NCBI RefSeq assembly: GCF_003719195.1
Contig: NZ_CP024996.1
Location: forward strand, 1,798,001-1,862,000
DNA length: 64,000 nt
From: Herbaspirillum rubrisubalbicans
GTDB lineage: Bacteria; Pseudomonadota; Gammaproteobacteria; Burkholderiales; Burkholderiaceae_D
Direction: 5' to 3'
Shown here: piece after piece, positions 1-9,641 of the stretch
How the letters are laid out: each line of letters starts with the position of its first letter
How positions within the stretch are numbered: position 1 is the first letter of the stretch
Notes under the pieces: model-generated
The model's input: the letters and a program-made list of their open reading frames with translations, nothing else
The model's database searches: none
Told to the model about the DNA's origin: nothing
Program-made: the position numbers and the translations under genes

Positions 1-285
1 AAGAGTTTCCGCCAGCGCTATAGCGAGAGCTTCGATTCCAGCATCGACCTTTACTCGGTATTTTCCTACGAGGCGGCGCAAGCCATCATTGAAGGCTTGC
101 GCCGGGCCGGCAGCACCGATTCGGATGCCGTGGCGCGCGCCATGCACCGGCTGCGTTTCGAGGGGGTCAGCGGGCCGGTCGCCTTCAATGAAGAGGGGGA
201 TCTGCTCAATCCCGGTTTTACGATGTATGAAGTCAAGGACCAGCGCTGGGTCGCGGTGACGCGCCTGCACGGCCTGCCGCGCTAG
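1..285 (+). CDS. ABC transporter substrate-binding protein, C-terminal fragment
   Basis: The window opens inside this gene; about 94 C-terminal residues are visible, read in frame from base 1 to a TAG stop. The fragment (…YSVFSYEAAQAIIEGLRRAG…, then GPVAFNEEGDLLNPGFTMYEV) has the layout of the last lobe of type-1 periplasmic binding proteins of the branched-chain amino acid (HAAT/LivJ) family, where a helix pairing with the hinge is followed by a strand ending in V-x-F-x-x-x-G. A similar protein is encoded at 5435. The substrate cannot be deduced and the start lies outside the window. Confidence 0.75.
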   Translation, partial: KSFRQRYSESFDSSIDLYSVFSYEAAQAIIEGLRRAGSTDSDAVARAMHRLRFEGVSGPVAFNEEGDLLNPGFTMYEVKDQRWVAVTRLHGLPR

Positions 286-307
286 AACTCGGCACAGCGG
301 TGGGGGC

Positions 308-958
308 TTAGACGCCCTTGGCTGGCAGCGGCGTCTTCTGCTTGAATTCGCACAGGTCGGCAATGATGCAGTTCCAGCACTGTGGCTTGCGTGCAATGCA
401 GGTATAGCGACCATGCAGGATCAGCCAGTGGTGCGCATCCTGGCGGAACTCGGGGGCGACGAACTTGATGAGCTTGCGCTCGACTTCATCGACGTCCTTG
501 CCTGGTGCCAGTCCGGTGCGGTTGGAGACGCGGAAGATGTGGGTATCCACCGCAATGGTGGGATGGCCGAAGGCGGTATTCAATACCACGTTGGCGGTCT
601 TGCGGCCCACCCCCGGTAGGGCTTCCAGCGCCTCGCGCGACTCCGGCACTTGGCCGCCGTGTTCTTCGATCAGGATGCGGCAGGTCTCGATGACGTTCTT
701 GGCCTTGGTGCGGTACAGGCCGATGGTCTGGATGTAGGGCATCAACTGCTCCACCCCCAACTGGTAGATCGCAGCCGGGGTATTGGCGACCGGGTAGAGC
801 TTGCGCGTGGCCTTGTTGACCGACACATCGGTGGCCTGGGCCGAGAGCAGCACGGCGATCAGCAGCTCGAAGGGCGTGGTGTATTCCAGCTCGGTGGTCG
901 GGGTGGGGTTGGCCTGGCGCAGGCGCTCGAAGATTTCGCGGCGTTTGGTCGGGTTCAT
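308..958 (-). CDS. nth: Endonuclease III (DNA glycosylase/AP lyase)
   Basis: Removes oxidised pyrimidines from DNA and nicks the abasic site in base-excision repair. The 216-residue product matches the usual size. The helix-hairpin-helix [11 protein letters not shown] carries the catalytic lysine K120, D138 lies in VDTHIF, and the C-terminal [4Fe-4S] loop has cysteines 187, 194, 197 and 203 (C-x6-C-x2-C-x5-C), the same positions as in E. coli Nth. The ATG start overlaps the TGA stop of the upstream ferredoxin gene (ATGA), indicating translational coupling. A longer reading frame upstream of this ATG belongs to the other gene and is not part of nth. Confidence 0.96.
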   Translation of the reverse strand: MNPTKRREIFERLRQANPTPTTELEYTTPFELLIAVLLSAQATDVSVNKATRKLYPVANTPAAIYQLGVEQLMPYIQTIGLYRTKAKNVIETCRILIEEHGGQVPESREALEALPGVGRKTANVVLNTAFGHPTIAVDTHIFRVSNRTGLAPGKDVDEVERKLIKFVAPEFRQDAHHWLILHGRYTCIARKPQCWNCIIADLCEFKQKTPLPAKGV

Positions 959-1686
959 GGGCGAGGGGTGTCGGTGGCGTTGCCGCTCTTTGCGGCTTGT
1001 TCGGCTTGCAGCTTCTTCAGGCGTGAGCGTTCCATGGCGGCTTGGATGATGGCTTTCTTGCGGGCTAGTTCGGCCTGTTCTTCGGGCGTGCCGGCTGCGG
1101 CCGCTTCCACTTCCTGCAACTTGGCCGCCGCCTTGGCGGCCAGGCGCGCATCGTTTTCTTCCTTGTCGCGGCGCAGGCGCAGCGTGCGCCATTGGTAGCG
1201 CTGACGCGCGGCATCGGCCTGCTCCTGGCTCCAGGCTTGCCAGCCGGTGCGGCCGGGCGTGGCCTCCACCATGCTGATGCAATCGACCGGGCAGGGCGCC
1301 ACGCACAGGTCGCAACCGGTGCAGAGCGCATCGATGACGGTATGCATCTGCTTGGCCGCGCCGGCGATGGCATCGACCGGGCAAGCCTGGATGCAGAGCG
1401 TGCAGCCGATGCAGACTTGCTCATCGATGACGGCCAGGCGACGCGGCTGTTCGCTGCCGTGGACAGGATTCAAGGGGATCACCGGCTGGCCCAGCAGCTG
1501 CGCCAGCCGCGCCACGCCCTCGGCACCGCCGGGTGGGCACTGGTTGTGGGAGGCGCGACCCTCGGCCATGGCTTCGGCATAGGGGCGGCAGGCCGCATAG
1601 CCGCACTTGGTGCATTGGGTCTGCGGCAGCAGGTCTTCGAGGCGGTCGGCCAGGGTGGCGGAGGCGGTGGTGGCGGATGGCGGCAC
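955..1686 (-). CDS. rsxB: RsxB/RnfB-like 2[4Fe-4S] ferredoxin protein
   Basis: Electron-transfer protein of the RnfB/RsxB family, 243 residues. An Fe-S domain with cysteines 25, 28, 33 and 50 is followed by two ferredoxin motifs C-x2-C-x2-C-x3-C-P at cysteines 92-102 and 122-132. After about residue 150 it ends in a charged, alanine- and lysine-rich tail likely to be helical or coiled. Classical RnfB proteins begin with a membrane anchor; this one starts [25 protein letters not shown] and has none, so it is probably soluble. The other rnf/rsx subunits are not in the window. It is coupled to nth by a 4-base overlap. The name is by similarity; the physiological partner is unknown. Confidence 0.88.
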   Translation of the reverse strand: MPPSATTASATLADRLEDLLPQTQCTKCGYAACRPYAEAMAEGRASHNQCPPGGAEGVARLAQLLGQPVIPLNPVHGSEQPRRLAVIDEQVCIGCTLCIQACPVDAIAGAAKQMHTVIDALCTGCDLCVAPCPVDCISMVEATPGRTGWQAWSQEQADAARQRYQWRTLRLRRDKEENDARLAAKAAAKLQEVEAAAAGTPEEQAELARKKAIIQAAMERSRLKKLQAEQAAKSGNATDTPRP

Positions 1687-1774
1687 GGCGGTTGGACGAT
1701 CAGACGGTTCAACGGAACAAGGGCGCTATTATCCAGCCAAACTGCGTTGAAGTCATTTCGCGTGCGCAAAGCAA

Positions 1775-1805
1775 AACGGCGCCGCCGTCGGGACGGGGCG
1801 CCGTT
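1775..1805 (-). terminator. Rho-independent terminator of phaZ
   Basis: Inverted repeat AACGGCGCC…GGCGCCGTT lies just downstream of the phaZ stop on the minus strand and is followed there by TTGCTTT. The stem is GC-rich with an additional short inner pairing. Confidence 0.75.
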
Positions 1806-1825
1806 GCTGGTATGGCTTGATCTGC

Positions 1826-3061
1826 TCAGGCGTTGGCGCGGATGAATTCGCCGATCTTGGGACAGACGATCTCGCGCCAGCGACGGCCCGAGAAGATGCC
1901 GTAGTGGCCGGCCTTTGGCACCGTGAAATGCTGCTTGCGGGCCTTCGGGATGCTGCTGCACAGTTCCTGGGCGGCCTGGGTCTGGCCAGAGCCGGAGATG
2001 TCGTCCAGCTCGCCTTCGATGGTAAACAGCGCGACCGATTTGATGTCCTGCGGACGCACCAGATTGCCTTCGATTTCCCAGGTGCCACGGGCCAGATTGA
2101 AGTCCTGGAATACCACCTTGATGGTCTCCAGGTAGAACTCGGCCGGCATGTCCAGCACCGCGTTGTATTCGTCGTAGAACTTGCGGTGTTCTTCGGCGGA
2201 GGCATCGTCGCCATTGCGCAGGTGCATGTAGAAGTCCCAGTGGCTCTGCGCATGACGGCGGGGGTTCATGGCCACGAAGCCGGCGTGCTGCAGGAAGCCC
2301 GGGTAGACCTTGCGGCCGAAACCGGGGTAGTTGGCCGGCACGCTGTAGATCACCGTGTTCTCGAACCAGGAGAAGGGCTTTTCGGTAGCGAGGTCATTGA
2401 CCGCGGTGGGCGACTTGCGGGCATCGATGGGGCCACCCATCATGGTCATGCTCTTGGGCAGCTTGGGATCGTTGGCGCTGGCCATGAGCGAAATGGCCGC
2501 CAGTACCGGCACGGTGGGCTGGCAGACCGAGATCACGTGCACGTCCGGGCCCAGAGTGCGGATGAAGTCCTGCACGTAATAGACATAATCGTGCAGGTGG
2601 AAGTCACCCTGCTCGACCGGCACCATGCGTGCATCGGTCCAGTCGGTGATGAAAACGTCATGTTCCTGCAACAGCGCCCGTACGGTCTCGCGCAGCAGGG
2701 TGGAATGGTGGCCGGAGAGAGGCGCCACCACCAGCACGGTGGGCTGCTTGAGCGCGGCACTCTGACGGGCCGGCAGGTCTTTCTTGAAATGGATCAGGCG
2801 GCAGAAGGGCTTGGTCTCGACCACTTCCTCGCTGATGCCGACCGGCTTGCCCTCGACCGGCACTTCGCCGATGTTGAACTGCGGCTTTTCGTATTCCTTG
2901 GAGAGGCGATAGAGCAACTCGTAGCCGGCGGCGATACGCTGCGAGAAGGGGGTGTGGGCGAGCGGGGAAACCGGGTCCGAGAACAGTTTGGCCGAAGTCT
3001 CGGCCCATTGCATCATCGGGTTCAGAAACGCGCGATTGAGTTCATGCAGTTGATAAAGCAT
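1826..3061 (-). CDS. phaZ: Intracellular polyhydroxyalkanoate depolymerase
   Basis: Degrades the cell's own polyhydroxybutyrate granules to release hydroxybutyrate; acts on the granule surface in the cytoplasm. The 411-residue protein matches the PhaZ1 family of Ralstonia-type depolymerases. It has no signal peptide. The nucleophile is a cysteine rather than serine, C180 in SVCQP, with acid D353 (GELDDISG) and H386 (KAGHYGIF) completing the triad. The start MLYQLHELNRAFLNPMMQWA is the typical family start and AAGGTC precedes the ATG. The phasin at 16453-17016 acts on the same granules but is not linked in an operon. Confidence 0.95.
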   Translation of the reverse strand: MLYQLHELNRAFLNPMMQWAETSAKLFSDPVSPLAHTPFSQRIAAGYELLYRLSKEYEKPQFNIGEVPVEGKPVGISEEVVETKPFCRLIHFKKDLPARQSAALKQPTVLVVAPLSGHHSTLLRETVRALLQEHDVFITDWTDARMVPVEQGDFHLHDYVYYVQDFIRTLGPDVHVISVCQPTVPVLAAISLMASANDPKLPKSMTMMGGPIDARKSPTAVNDLATEKPFSWFENTVIYSVPANYPGFGRKVYPGFLQHAGFVAMNPRRHAQSHWDFYMHLRNGDDASAEEHRKFYDEYNAVLDMPAEFYLETIKVVFQDFNLARGTWEIEGNLVRPQDIKSVALFTIEGELDDISGSGQTQAAQELCSSIPKARKQHFTVPKAGHYGIFSGRRWREIVCPKIGEFIRANA

Positions 3062-3377
3062 AGCTGACCTTTATACAAGCACCGGCTGGCCTGCCCGTCC
3101 AGGCGAAGGGCCCGGACCAGGTGCGCAGCAAGCATGTGCCACAAACGTTTGGCGACGATCATCGGCTGACATACTTCATATTATGTTCAGTTTGTCAACT
3201 TTTTCCTTGTTGCGACGCAATAGCATAGCACCTTTGGCTGAGCGGCTGTTGGCGTGGCAGACCGGTGGCGCCGAGTCCATAAGTTCCTGCAAAAACCTTC
3301 ATAAATGAAAAGCCCCCGTACCGGACGGGGGCTCTGCAAGCCGCTTGCAGCGGGGTGCCGGATCTTGCGACCGGTTT
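3062..3377. other. Intergenic region between phaZ and fnr
   Basis: No convincing coding frame. The phaZ side must contain its promoter (AT-rich patch ACTTCATATTATGTTCAG around 3171-3190); the fnr side holds the fnr terminator listed separately. Confidence 0.6.
3310..3332 (-). terminator. Rho-independent terminator of fnr reductase gene
   Basis: AGCCCCCGT…ACGGGGGCT hairpin followed on the minus strand by TTTTCATTTAT, about 45 bases after the reductase stop codon. Confidence 0.85.
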
Positions 3378-4451
3378 TTAGTCGAAGACCGGGCTTTCCA
3401 CGCCAAGGATCTTGTGCAGTTTGGGCGAGGTGGTGGTGTACTGCATGTGGATCTTCTTTTCCGGGAAGATGTAGGGCGCAGCACCGAAGGCGGCCAGCGC
3501 GGCTTCGTGGAAGCCCGACAGGATCAGCTTCTTCTTGCCCGGATAGGTGTTGATGTCGCCCACGGCAAAGATGCCCGGGACATTGGTCTCGAATTTCTCG
3601 GTATCCATCACCTTCAACTGCTTGCGTTCGATCTCCAGGCCCCACTCGGCGATCGGGCCCAGCTTGGGCGACAGGCCGAAGAACACCAGCAGCATGTCCA
3701 GTGGCAGGCGGCGGGTGACGCCATCGGCGCCGGTGACCTTGACTTCGGCCAGCTTGCCATCCTTGATCTCGGTGCCGGTGACCTGGCCGATGACCAGTTG
3801 CATTTCGTACTGTTCGCACAGTTCCTTCATCTTCGCCACCGAGGCCGGGGCAGCGCGGAATTCTTCACGACGGTGCAGCAGGATCACCGATTCAGCCTTA
3901 CCCACGAAGTTCAGCGCCCAGTCCAGGGCAGAGTCGCCACCGCCGCAGATGACGATGTTCTTGCCTTCGAACAGGGCCGGGTCCTTGACGCGGTAGAACA
4001 CCTGCGAACCTTCGAACTGTTCGATGCCCTCGACCTTCAGGGTGCGCGGCTGGAACGAACCGACGCCGGCGGCGATGAAGATGGTCTTGGTGATGAACTT
4101 GGTGCCGGTGGAGGTTTCGACATCGAAACGGCCATCTTCACGCTTGTTGACCACGGTCACTTCCTGGCCCAGGTGGAAGGTCGGCGAGAAGGGCTCGATC
4201 TGCTTCAACAGGTTGTCGGTCAATTCCTGACCGGTGCATACCGGCACGGCCGGAATGTCATAGATGGGCTTGTCCGGGTACAGTTCCACGCACTGGCCGC
4301 CGACCACCGGCAGCGAATCGATCACATGCGCCTTGATTTCCAAAAGGCCAAGCTCGAACACCTGGAACAGGCCGACCGGGCCGGCGCCGATGATGACGGC
4401 GTCGGCATCGATGACACCGTTGACTGCCGCAGTCTGGACATTGTTTTCCAT
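3378..4451 (-). CDS. Ferredoxin--NADP(+) reductase, thioredoxin-reductase-like type
   Basis: Transfers electrons between NADPH and ferredoxin or flavodoxin in the cytoplasm. The 357-residue protein has the FAD-binding GAGPVG at residues 22-27, the NAD(P)-binding [10 protein letters not shown] in the middle and the C-terminal FAD signature [17 protein letters not shown]. It lacks the C-x-x-C redox pair of thioredoxin reductase, which separates this reductase type from TrxB. Its neighbour upstream on the same strand is the ferredoxin gene fdxA, about 300 bases away, a plausible partner although not tightly co-transcribed. Start ATG is preceded by AGGAA at a rather long spacing. Confidence 0.93.
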   Translation of the reverse strand: MENNVQTAAVNGVIDADAVIIGAGPVGLFQVFELGLLEIKAHVIDSLPVVGGQCVELYPDKPIYDIPAVPVCTGQELTDNLLKQIEPFSPTFHLGQEVTVVNKREDGRFDVETSTGTKFITKTIFIAAGVGSFQPRTLKVEGIEQFEGSQVFYRVKDPALFEGKNIVICGGGDSALDWALNFVGKAESVILLHRREEFRAAPASVAKMKELCEQYEMQLVIGQVTGTEIKDGKLAEVKVTGADGVTRRLPLDMLLVFFGLSPKLGPIAEWGLEIERKQLKVMDTEKFETNVPGIFAVGDINTYPGKKKLILSGFHEAALAAFGAAPYIFPEKKIHMQYTTTSPKLHKILGVESPVFD

Positions 4452-4748
4452 GATTTATTGATATTCCTGTTTCAGTAGATCAGATCAGTAGAGGCTTTTC
4501 ACACAGGAGCGCTGCGCGCCGGCTAGCGGCGTTGCCGCATGGCGGTGGGATAGGCCAGGCAAGGATGAAGCAAGGGGCCGGTGCACGCTGGAGGGCGGTG
4601 ACGCCTGGCCCTGTGGCCGTCAGGGTTATGGCTGGCGGTCAAATACAAACGGCTGCGCATCTGGCGCGGGCGATGATGCTGCCAGGCTGGATGCGCAACC
4701 GCAATTCTGGACCGGAACCGGCCCGGTCAGTTTGATTCTCCGCAGCGA
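4452..4748. other. Intergenic region between fnr and fdxA
   Basis: About 300 bases with no credible coding frame or clear terminator. It contains the fnr promoter region and the fdxA 3' end; nothing else recognisable. Confidence 0.5.
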
Positions 4749-5072
4749 TCAGCGCTGCAGGTATTGCAGCTTGTCGGTCTTGTCCTTCCATTCCTCGGCT
4801 TCCGGCAGCGGTGCCTTGGTCTTGGTGATGGAGGGCCAGTTGCGGGACAGTTCGGCGTTCAGGGCGATGTATTGCTGCTGGTCGGCCGGCACGTCTTCTT
4901 CCGCGTAGATCGCATTGACCGGGCATTCGGCCACGCACACGGCGCAATCGATGCATTCATCGGGGTCAATCGCGAGGAAATTGGGGCCTTCGCGGAAACA
5001 ATCCACCGGGCAAACATCCACGCAATCCGTATAGCGGCAACGGACGCAGGAGTCGGTGACAACGTGGGTCAT
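4749..5072 (-). CDS. fdxA: 7Fe ferredoxin FdxA
   Basis: Small cytoplasmic electron carrier with one [3Fe-4S] and one [4Fe-4S] cluster, 107 residues, the standard length. Cysteines C9, C17 and C50 would bind the 3Fe cluster and C21, C40, C43 and C46 the 4Fe cluster, the Azotobacter ferredoxin I arrangement shifted by one. C12 and C25 are extra cysteines. The C-terminal extension ([19 protein letters not shown]) is typical of the group. AGGACAG sits before the ATG. The likely redox partner is the reductase encoded downstream at 3378-4451. Confidence 0.95.
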   Translation of the reverse strand: MTHVVTDSCVRCRYTDCVDVCPVDCFREGPNFLAIDPDECIDCAVCVAECPVNAIYAEEDVPADQQQYIALNAELSRNWPSITKTKAPLPEAEEWKDKTDKLQYLQR

Positions 5073-5434
5073 AACTGTCCTATCTGTAAAATTTCTTCAA
5101 ACCGATGGCTAACTGCGCCGCAATTGATGGCAATATGGCACGGTTAAAATCATGTTGCGGCTGGTCAACCCTTGGTTGAGCTGCAGATTCGGACTTCCAG
5201 CGCCTTGTGGACGCTCTTGAGATGCCGCTGCGCAACCCGCCGCAAAGCCTTGTATTTTAAGGTAATTCGATTTTTCCCACAAATGAGGCTTATACAGATT
5301 ACGTATAAGTAAATAAACAAGCTCGCGACAAGACCAATCGCCGCCAGGGTCTTTAGGCATGCCGCATCTGCGCATGGAACCAGGCCCACCGGCATGACGA
5401 CGCTTGCCGCGCATCAAGTAAAGGAAGTCCTGGC
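5073..5434. other. Divergent intergenic region fdxA / binding-protein gene
   Basis: 362 bases with no supported gene. AT-rich from about 5250 to 5330, where both promoters are expected. It holds a perfect inverted repeat listed separately. Confidence 0.55.
5289..5309. promoter_or_regulatory. Perfect 7-bp inverted repeat, candidate operator
   Basis: CTTATAC, 7-base spacer, GTATAAG. It lies in the AT-rich part of the divergent region, about 125 bases before the binding-protein start. The symmetry suggests a dimeric regulator site; the protein is unknown. Confidence 0.35.
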
Positions 5435-6679
5435 GTGAACGCTACAGGCCCCAAGTCATCCCTCCGTTTCTCCCTTTCCCTGCTGCCGGCCTTGCTGGGC
5501 CTGGTGGCGTCGCTGGCGCTGCCGCTGCCGGCGGGTGCCGCGGAGGCCATCCGTATCGGCGAGATCAACAGCCAGGGCCGCCAGTCCACCTCCGGGCAAG
5601 CCTATCGCAACGGCCTGGCGTTGGCCTTGGAACAGATCAACGAAGCCGGCGGGATCAACGGTCGCCCGCTGCAATTGGTGGTGCGCGAGGACGATGGCGA
5701 TGCCGACCAGGCCGCCCGCAATGCCAAGGAACTGGTCAGCAATGAACATGTGGAGGTGCTGACCGGTACCATGCTCTCCGACGTGGCCCTGGCCGTGGCG
5801 CGCCAAGCGGCCCGCAGCAAGACCGTGCTGGTGGTGGGCGATGCGCTGTCGGACGCCATTACGCTGGACAAGGGTAATCGCTACACTTTCCGCGTGCGTC
5901 CCTCGACCTACATACAGGCCGCCATGCTGGCCGAGCAGGCCGCGCGGATGCCGGGGCGGCGCTGGGCGGTGGTGGCGCCCAACTATGAATACGGCCAGAG
6001 CGCGGTGGCCAGCTTCAAGATGTTGTTGAAGCAGGCCCGCCCGGACGTGGAATTCGTCAGCGACCAATGGCCGGCGCTGGGCAAGATCAAGGCTGATGAT
6101 GTGGTGCGGGCAATCCGCCAGTCGCGCCCGGATGGCATCTTCAATGCCACCTTCGGCGAGGATCTGCAAAAGCTGGTGCAGGTCGGCCATCGTCAGCAAT
6201 TGTTCAACGGCGTGCGGGTGGTGTCGATGGGTGCGGTGGGCACACAAGGCCTGGATCCGAGCCAGAGTGAAGCAATCCGCGACTGGGTCAGTATCGGTTA
6301 CCCGTGGGAGCAGATCAACACGCCCGAGCACCAGCGCTTCCTGGATGCGTATATGAAGAAATTCAGCGAGCCTCCGCAACTGCCGGCGGTAGTGGGCTAC
6401 AGCACCATGCTGGCCATCGCCGGTGGTCTCAGGAAGAGCGAGGGCGGCGATGGCGAGGCGCTGCTCGAGGCCTTGCGCGGCCTGCACTGGTCTTCGCCGT
6501 TGGGCGAGTTGAGCTTCCGTGCGCTGGACCAGCAGTCCACCATGGGCGCCTTCATCGGCCTGGTCTCGCAAAAGGACGGTCGCAGCAGCCTGCGGGAATG
6601 GCGTTATCTGGATGGCACGGCCTATCTGCCACCGCCAACTTATGTTCGCAGCCGCCGTCCGGCCTCGGCGATCAGGTAA
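5435..6679 (+). CDS. Branched-chain amino acid-type ABC transporter substrate-binding protein
   Basis: Periplasmic solute receptor of the HAAT (LivJ-like) family, 414 residues. A signal peptide spans about residues 1-36 (hydrophobic [21 protein letters not shown], cleavage near AGA-AEA). The mature part begins [31 protein letters not shown], the usual first strand and helix of type-1 binding proteins. Start is GTG with AAGGAAG upstream. No permease or ATPase genes are adjacent, so it is an orphan receptor that either uses another transporter or senses a ligand. The substrate cannot be told from sequence. A related C-terminal fragment sits at the left edge of the window. Confidence 0.88.
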   Translation: MNATGPKSSLRFSLSLLPALLGLVASLALPLPAGAAEAIRIGEINSQGRQSTSGQAYRNGLALALEQINEAGGINGRPLQLVVREDDGDADQAARNAKELVSNEHVEVLTGTMLSDVALAVARQAARSKTVLVVGDALSDAITLDKGNRYTFRVRPSTYIQAAMLAEQAARMPGRRWAVVAPNYEYGQSAVASFKMLLKQARPDVEFVSDQWPALGKIKADDVVRAIRQSRPDGIFNATFGEDLQKLVQVGHRQQLFNGVRVVSMGAVGTQGLDPSQSEAIRDWVSIGYPWEQINTPEHQRFLDAYMKKFSEPPQLPAVVGYSTMLAIAGGLRKSEGGDGEALLEALRGLHWSSPLGELSFRALDQQSTMGAFIGLVSQKDGRSSLREWRYLDGTAYLPPPTYVRSRRPASAIR

Positions 6680-6709
6680 TCCTTGCGCAGGCCGGGCGCA
6701 TCCCGATCA

Positions 6710-6733
6710 AAGCCCCCTCATGGCAGGGGGCTT
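6710..6733 (+). terminator. Terminator after binding-protein gene
   Basis: AAGCCCCCT CATGGC AGGGGGCTT hairpin, 30 bases after the stop codon; the U-tract is weak (TTTGCTG). Confidence 0.65.
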
Positions 6734-6873
6734 TGCTGCGCCCGAACTCGGTTAAGATAGCGCACGCGGCGCCCCAGGCGCTGCCAACGCATCGTGCGGA
6801 CCGCTCCGGGGTGATCCGCCATGCACATGGACCATCAACATGGCAGTATGCGGACCTTCCTCATCCGGATTTC

Positions 6874-8049
6874 ATGATCATCACTTCCTTACTCGATACC
6901 GACCTGTACAAATTCACGATGATGCAGGTGGTCCTGCATCATTTTCCCGGCGCCCAAGTCGAATATCGCTTCAAATGCCGTAACGAGAACATCGATCTGA
7001 CTCCCTACGTCGATGAGATCCGCGCCGAGATCGCCGCGCTGTGCCGGCTACGTTTCAAGGAAGACGAACTGAACTATCTGCGCAGCCTGCGCTTCATCAA
7101 GAGCGATTTCGTCGATTTCCTGGATCTGTTCCACCTGAACGAAAAGTACATCACGGTGCAACCCGATCCGGCCGGCAATGGCGAGATCGAGATCAGCGTC
7201 AAGGGGCCGTGGCTGCACACCATCATGTTCGAAGTGCCGGTGCTGGCCATCGTCAATGAAGTCTATTTCCGCGCCACCCAGCGCTCGCCGGACCTGGAAG
7301 AGGGCCGGGCGCGCCTGCGCAAGAAGATGTCGGTCATCACCGACGACCCTGAACTGGCCGGCTGCAAGATCGCCGACTACGGCACCCGCCGCCGCTTCTC
7401 GCGCAGCTGGCACGCCGAGGTCATCGATGAGATGAAGCAGCACATGGGCAGTCATTTCGCCGGCACCTCCAACGTCATGTACGCCATGCAGCACGACCTG
7501 ACCCCGCTGGGCACCATGGCGCATGAATACCTGCAGGCCTGCCAGGCGCTGGGTCCGCGCCTGCGCGATTCGCAGACCTTTGCTTTCGAAATGTGGGCGC
7601 GCGAGTATCGTGGCGACCTTGGCATCACGCTTTCGGATGTCTATGGCATGGATGCCTTCCTGCGCGACTACGACATGTATTTCTGCAAGCTCTTCGATGG
7701 TGCGCGCCACGACTCGGGCGACCCCTTCGAATGGGGGGAACGCCTGATCCAGCACTATCGCGACAATCGCGTCGATCCGTCCAGCAAGGTGCTGGTGTTT
7801 TCCGACAGCCTGGACTTCGACAAGGTGCGTGCGCTGTACCTGCGCTTCAAGGACCGCGCCAAGGTGGCCTTCGGGGTGGGTACCAACCTGACCAATGACC
7901 TCGGCTATACGCCATTGCAGGTGGTCATGAAGATGGTCCGCTGCAATGGCCAGCCGGTGGCCAAATTGTCCGATACGCCGTCCAAGAACATGTGCGATGA
8001 CCCGGCCTATGTGAATTATCTGCGCCAGGTGTTCCAGATCAAGGCTTGA
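6874..8049 (+). CDS. pncB: Nicotinate phosphoribosyltransferase
   Basis: Converts nicotinate and PRPP to nicotinate mononucleotide in NAD salvage, coupled to ATP hydrolysis; cytoplasmic. The 391-residue product starts [18 protein letters not shown], the conserved N-terminus of the family. Other family signatures are [43 protein letters not shown] and [10 protein letters not shown]. The start at 6874 was chosen because a longer frame runs upstream through non-coding sequence up to the previous gene. Single gene, followed by a candidate terminator. Confidence 0.96.
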   Translation: MIITSLLDTDLYKFTMMQVVLHHFPGAQVEYRFKCRNENIDLTPYVDEIRAEIAALCRLRFKEDELNYLRSLRFIKSDFVDFLDLFHLNEKYITVQPDPAGNGEIEISVKGPWLHTIMFEVPVLAIVNEVYFRATQRSPDLEEGRARLRKKMSVITDDPELAGCKIADYGTRRRFSRSWHAEVIDEMKQHMGSHFAGTSNVMYAMQHDLTPLGTMAHEYLQACQALGPRLRDSQTFAFEMWAREYRGDLGITLSDVYGMDAFLRDYDMYFCKLFDGARHDSGDPFEWGERLIQHYRDNRVDPSSKVLVFSDSLDFDKVRALYLRFKDRAKVAFGVGTNLTNDLGYTPLQVVMKMVRCNGQPVAKLSDTPSKNMCDDPAYVNYLRQVFQIKA

Positions 8050-8130
8050 CCGGATTTGAACCATACCTGAGAGTTTTTCCACTCGGGCGTTTTGGCGTGC
8101 GTCCGGCATGTCGGCTGCTATAGTGTGACT

Positions 8131-8164
8131 CCCCATGATGGTGTGCTATCACGGGGAATTTTTT
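8131..8164 (+). terminator. Terminator of pncB / leader hairpin of the next gene
   Basis: CCCC A TGAT…ATCA C GGGG stem with one mismatch, followed by AATTTTTT. It lies 82 bases after the pncB stop and 26 bases before the TTG start of the antiporter gene, so transcription of the next gene starting upstream would have to pass it. Confidence 0.6.
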
Positions 8165-8190
8165 CATCTGCCTTTGCTTCAGGACGACAT

Positions 8191-9600
8191 TTGCTGACCC
8201 GATTCATTCTTCCCGCACTGTGTGCTTTTTTCGCCTTGCTGCCCCTGCCAGGATGGAGTGCCGAGCTGGACGGCGCCAGCCTTTCCCTGGCCTGGGCCTT
8301 GCCCTTTGCCGGCGTGCTGCTGTCCATCGCGGTGCTGCCACTGCTCGCCCCGGCCTTGTGGCATCACCATTTCGGCAAGATCGCGGCGGCCTGGGGGCTG
8401 GCCTTGCTGCTGCCCTTGGTCAGCGTCTATGGCAGCCATGCTGCGCTGGCCATCAGCGTGCACGCGCTGGTGGCCGAATATCTGCCTTTCATCATTCTCC
8501 TGAGCGCGCTCTTCACCGTGGCCGGCGGCATCTGCGTGCGCGGCAATCTGCATGGCACGCCAGCCCTCAATACCGGATTGCTGGCGCTGGGTACCTTGCT
8601 GGCCAGCGTCATGGGCACTACCGGCGCGGCCATGCTGCTGATCCGCCCGCTCATCCGTGCCAACGATGACCGCAAGCACACCGTGCATGTGGTGGTGTTC
8701 TTCATCTTCCTGGTGGCCAATGCCGGCGGCTCCTTGACGCCGCTGGGCGATCCCCCGCTGTTCCTGGGCTTCCTCAAGGGCGTGGACTTCTTCTGGACCG
8801 CGCGTCACCTGCTGGGACCGATGCTGTTCCTGTGCATTGCGCTGCTGTCGATCTTCTACCTGCTGGACCGCCACTTCTACCTCAACCGCGAGGAGCGTCG
8901 TGCGCTTGATCCCACGCCTGATTCCTCGCTGCAACTGGAAGGCAAGCTCAACTTCCTGCTGCTGCTGGCGGTGGTCGCCCTGGTATTGATGAGCGGGTTG
9001 TGGAAGCCCGGCGTGGCCATCGAGCTGATGGGCGTGCCGCTGCAATGGCAGAACCTGCTGCGCGATGGCGCCTTGCTGGTGGTGATCGTGCTCTCGCTAT
9101 GGCTCACTCCCAGCTCGGCGCGCCAGGGCAATGAATTCGGCTGGGGACCGATGCTGGAAGTGGGCAAGCTCTTTGCCGCCATCTTCCTCACCATCGCCCC
9201 GGTGATCGCTATGCTGCGCGCGGGCGAGCAGGGCGCCTTTGCCGCCGTGGTCAAGGCCGTGAGCGGGCCCGATGGGCGGCCCGACGATGTCATGTATTTT
9301 TGGATGACAGGGTTGCTGTCATCCTTCCTCGACAATGCGCCGACCTACCTGGTGTTCTTCAACACCGCGTCCGGGGATGCGCGCGAATTGATGGGGCCCC
9401 TGGCCTCGACGCTGGCGGCCATCTCCGCCGGTGCCGTCTTCATGGGCGCCAACAGCTATATCGGCAATGCGCCCAACATGATGGTCAAGGCCATTGCCGA
9501 GGAACGCGGCGTCCGTATGCCCAGCTTCTTCGGCTACCTGGCCTGGTCGGCGGGCATCCTGGTACCGTTGTTCATCGTCATGAGCCTGCTCTTTTTCTGA
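8191..9600 (+). CDS. NhaD/CitM-type sodium:proton antiporter-like membrane protein
   Basis: Integral inner-membrane transporter of the ion-transporter (NhaD/ArsB/CitMHS-like) superfamily, 469 residues with about 12 hydrophobic segments and an N-terminal signal-like segment. The paired motifs TPLGDPPLFLGFL and SFLDNAPTYLVFF are the re-entrant-loop signatures of the NhaD-like branch. A role in Na+/H+ exchange is the usual annotation; carboxylate transport cannot be excluded. The start was set at TTG 8191 (LLTRFILPALCAFF) because AGGA lies seven bases upstream and the signal-like segment begins there; an alternative ATG at 8092 would cover the terminator hairpin. Confidence 0.85.
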   Translation: MLTRFILPALCAFFALLPLPGWSAELDGASLSLAWALPFAGVLLSIAVLPLLAPALWHHHFGKIAAAWGLALLLPLVSVYGSHAALAISVHALVAEYLPFIILLSALFTVAGGICVRGNLHGTPALNTGLLALGTLLASVMGTTGAAMLLIRPLIRANDDRKHTVHVVVFFIFLVANAGGSLTPLGDPPLFLGFLKGVDFFWTARHLLGPMLFLCIALLSIFYLLDRHFYLNREERRALDPTPDSSLQLEGKLNFLLLLAVVALVLMSGLWKPGVAIELMGVPLQWQNLLRDGALLVVIVLSLWLTPSSARQGNEFGWGPMLEVGKLFAAIFLTIAPVIAMLRAGEQGAFAAVVKAVSGPDGRPDDVMYFWMTGLLSSFLDNAPTYLVFFNTASGDARELMGPLASTLAAISAGAVFMGANSYIGNAPNMMVKAIAEERGVRMPSFFGYLAWSAGILVPLFIVMSLLFF

Positions 9601-9641
9601 TCCATCCCGATACCAACGACAACACGAGACCCGAGACCCCT

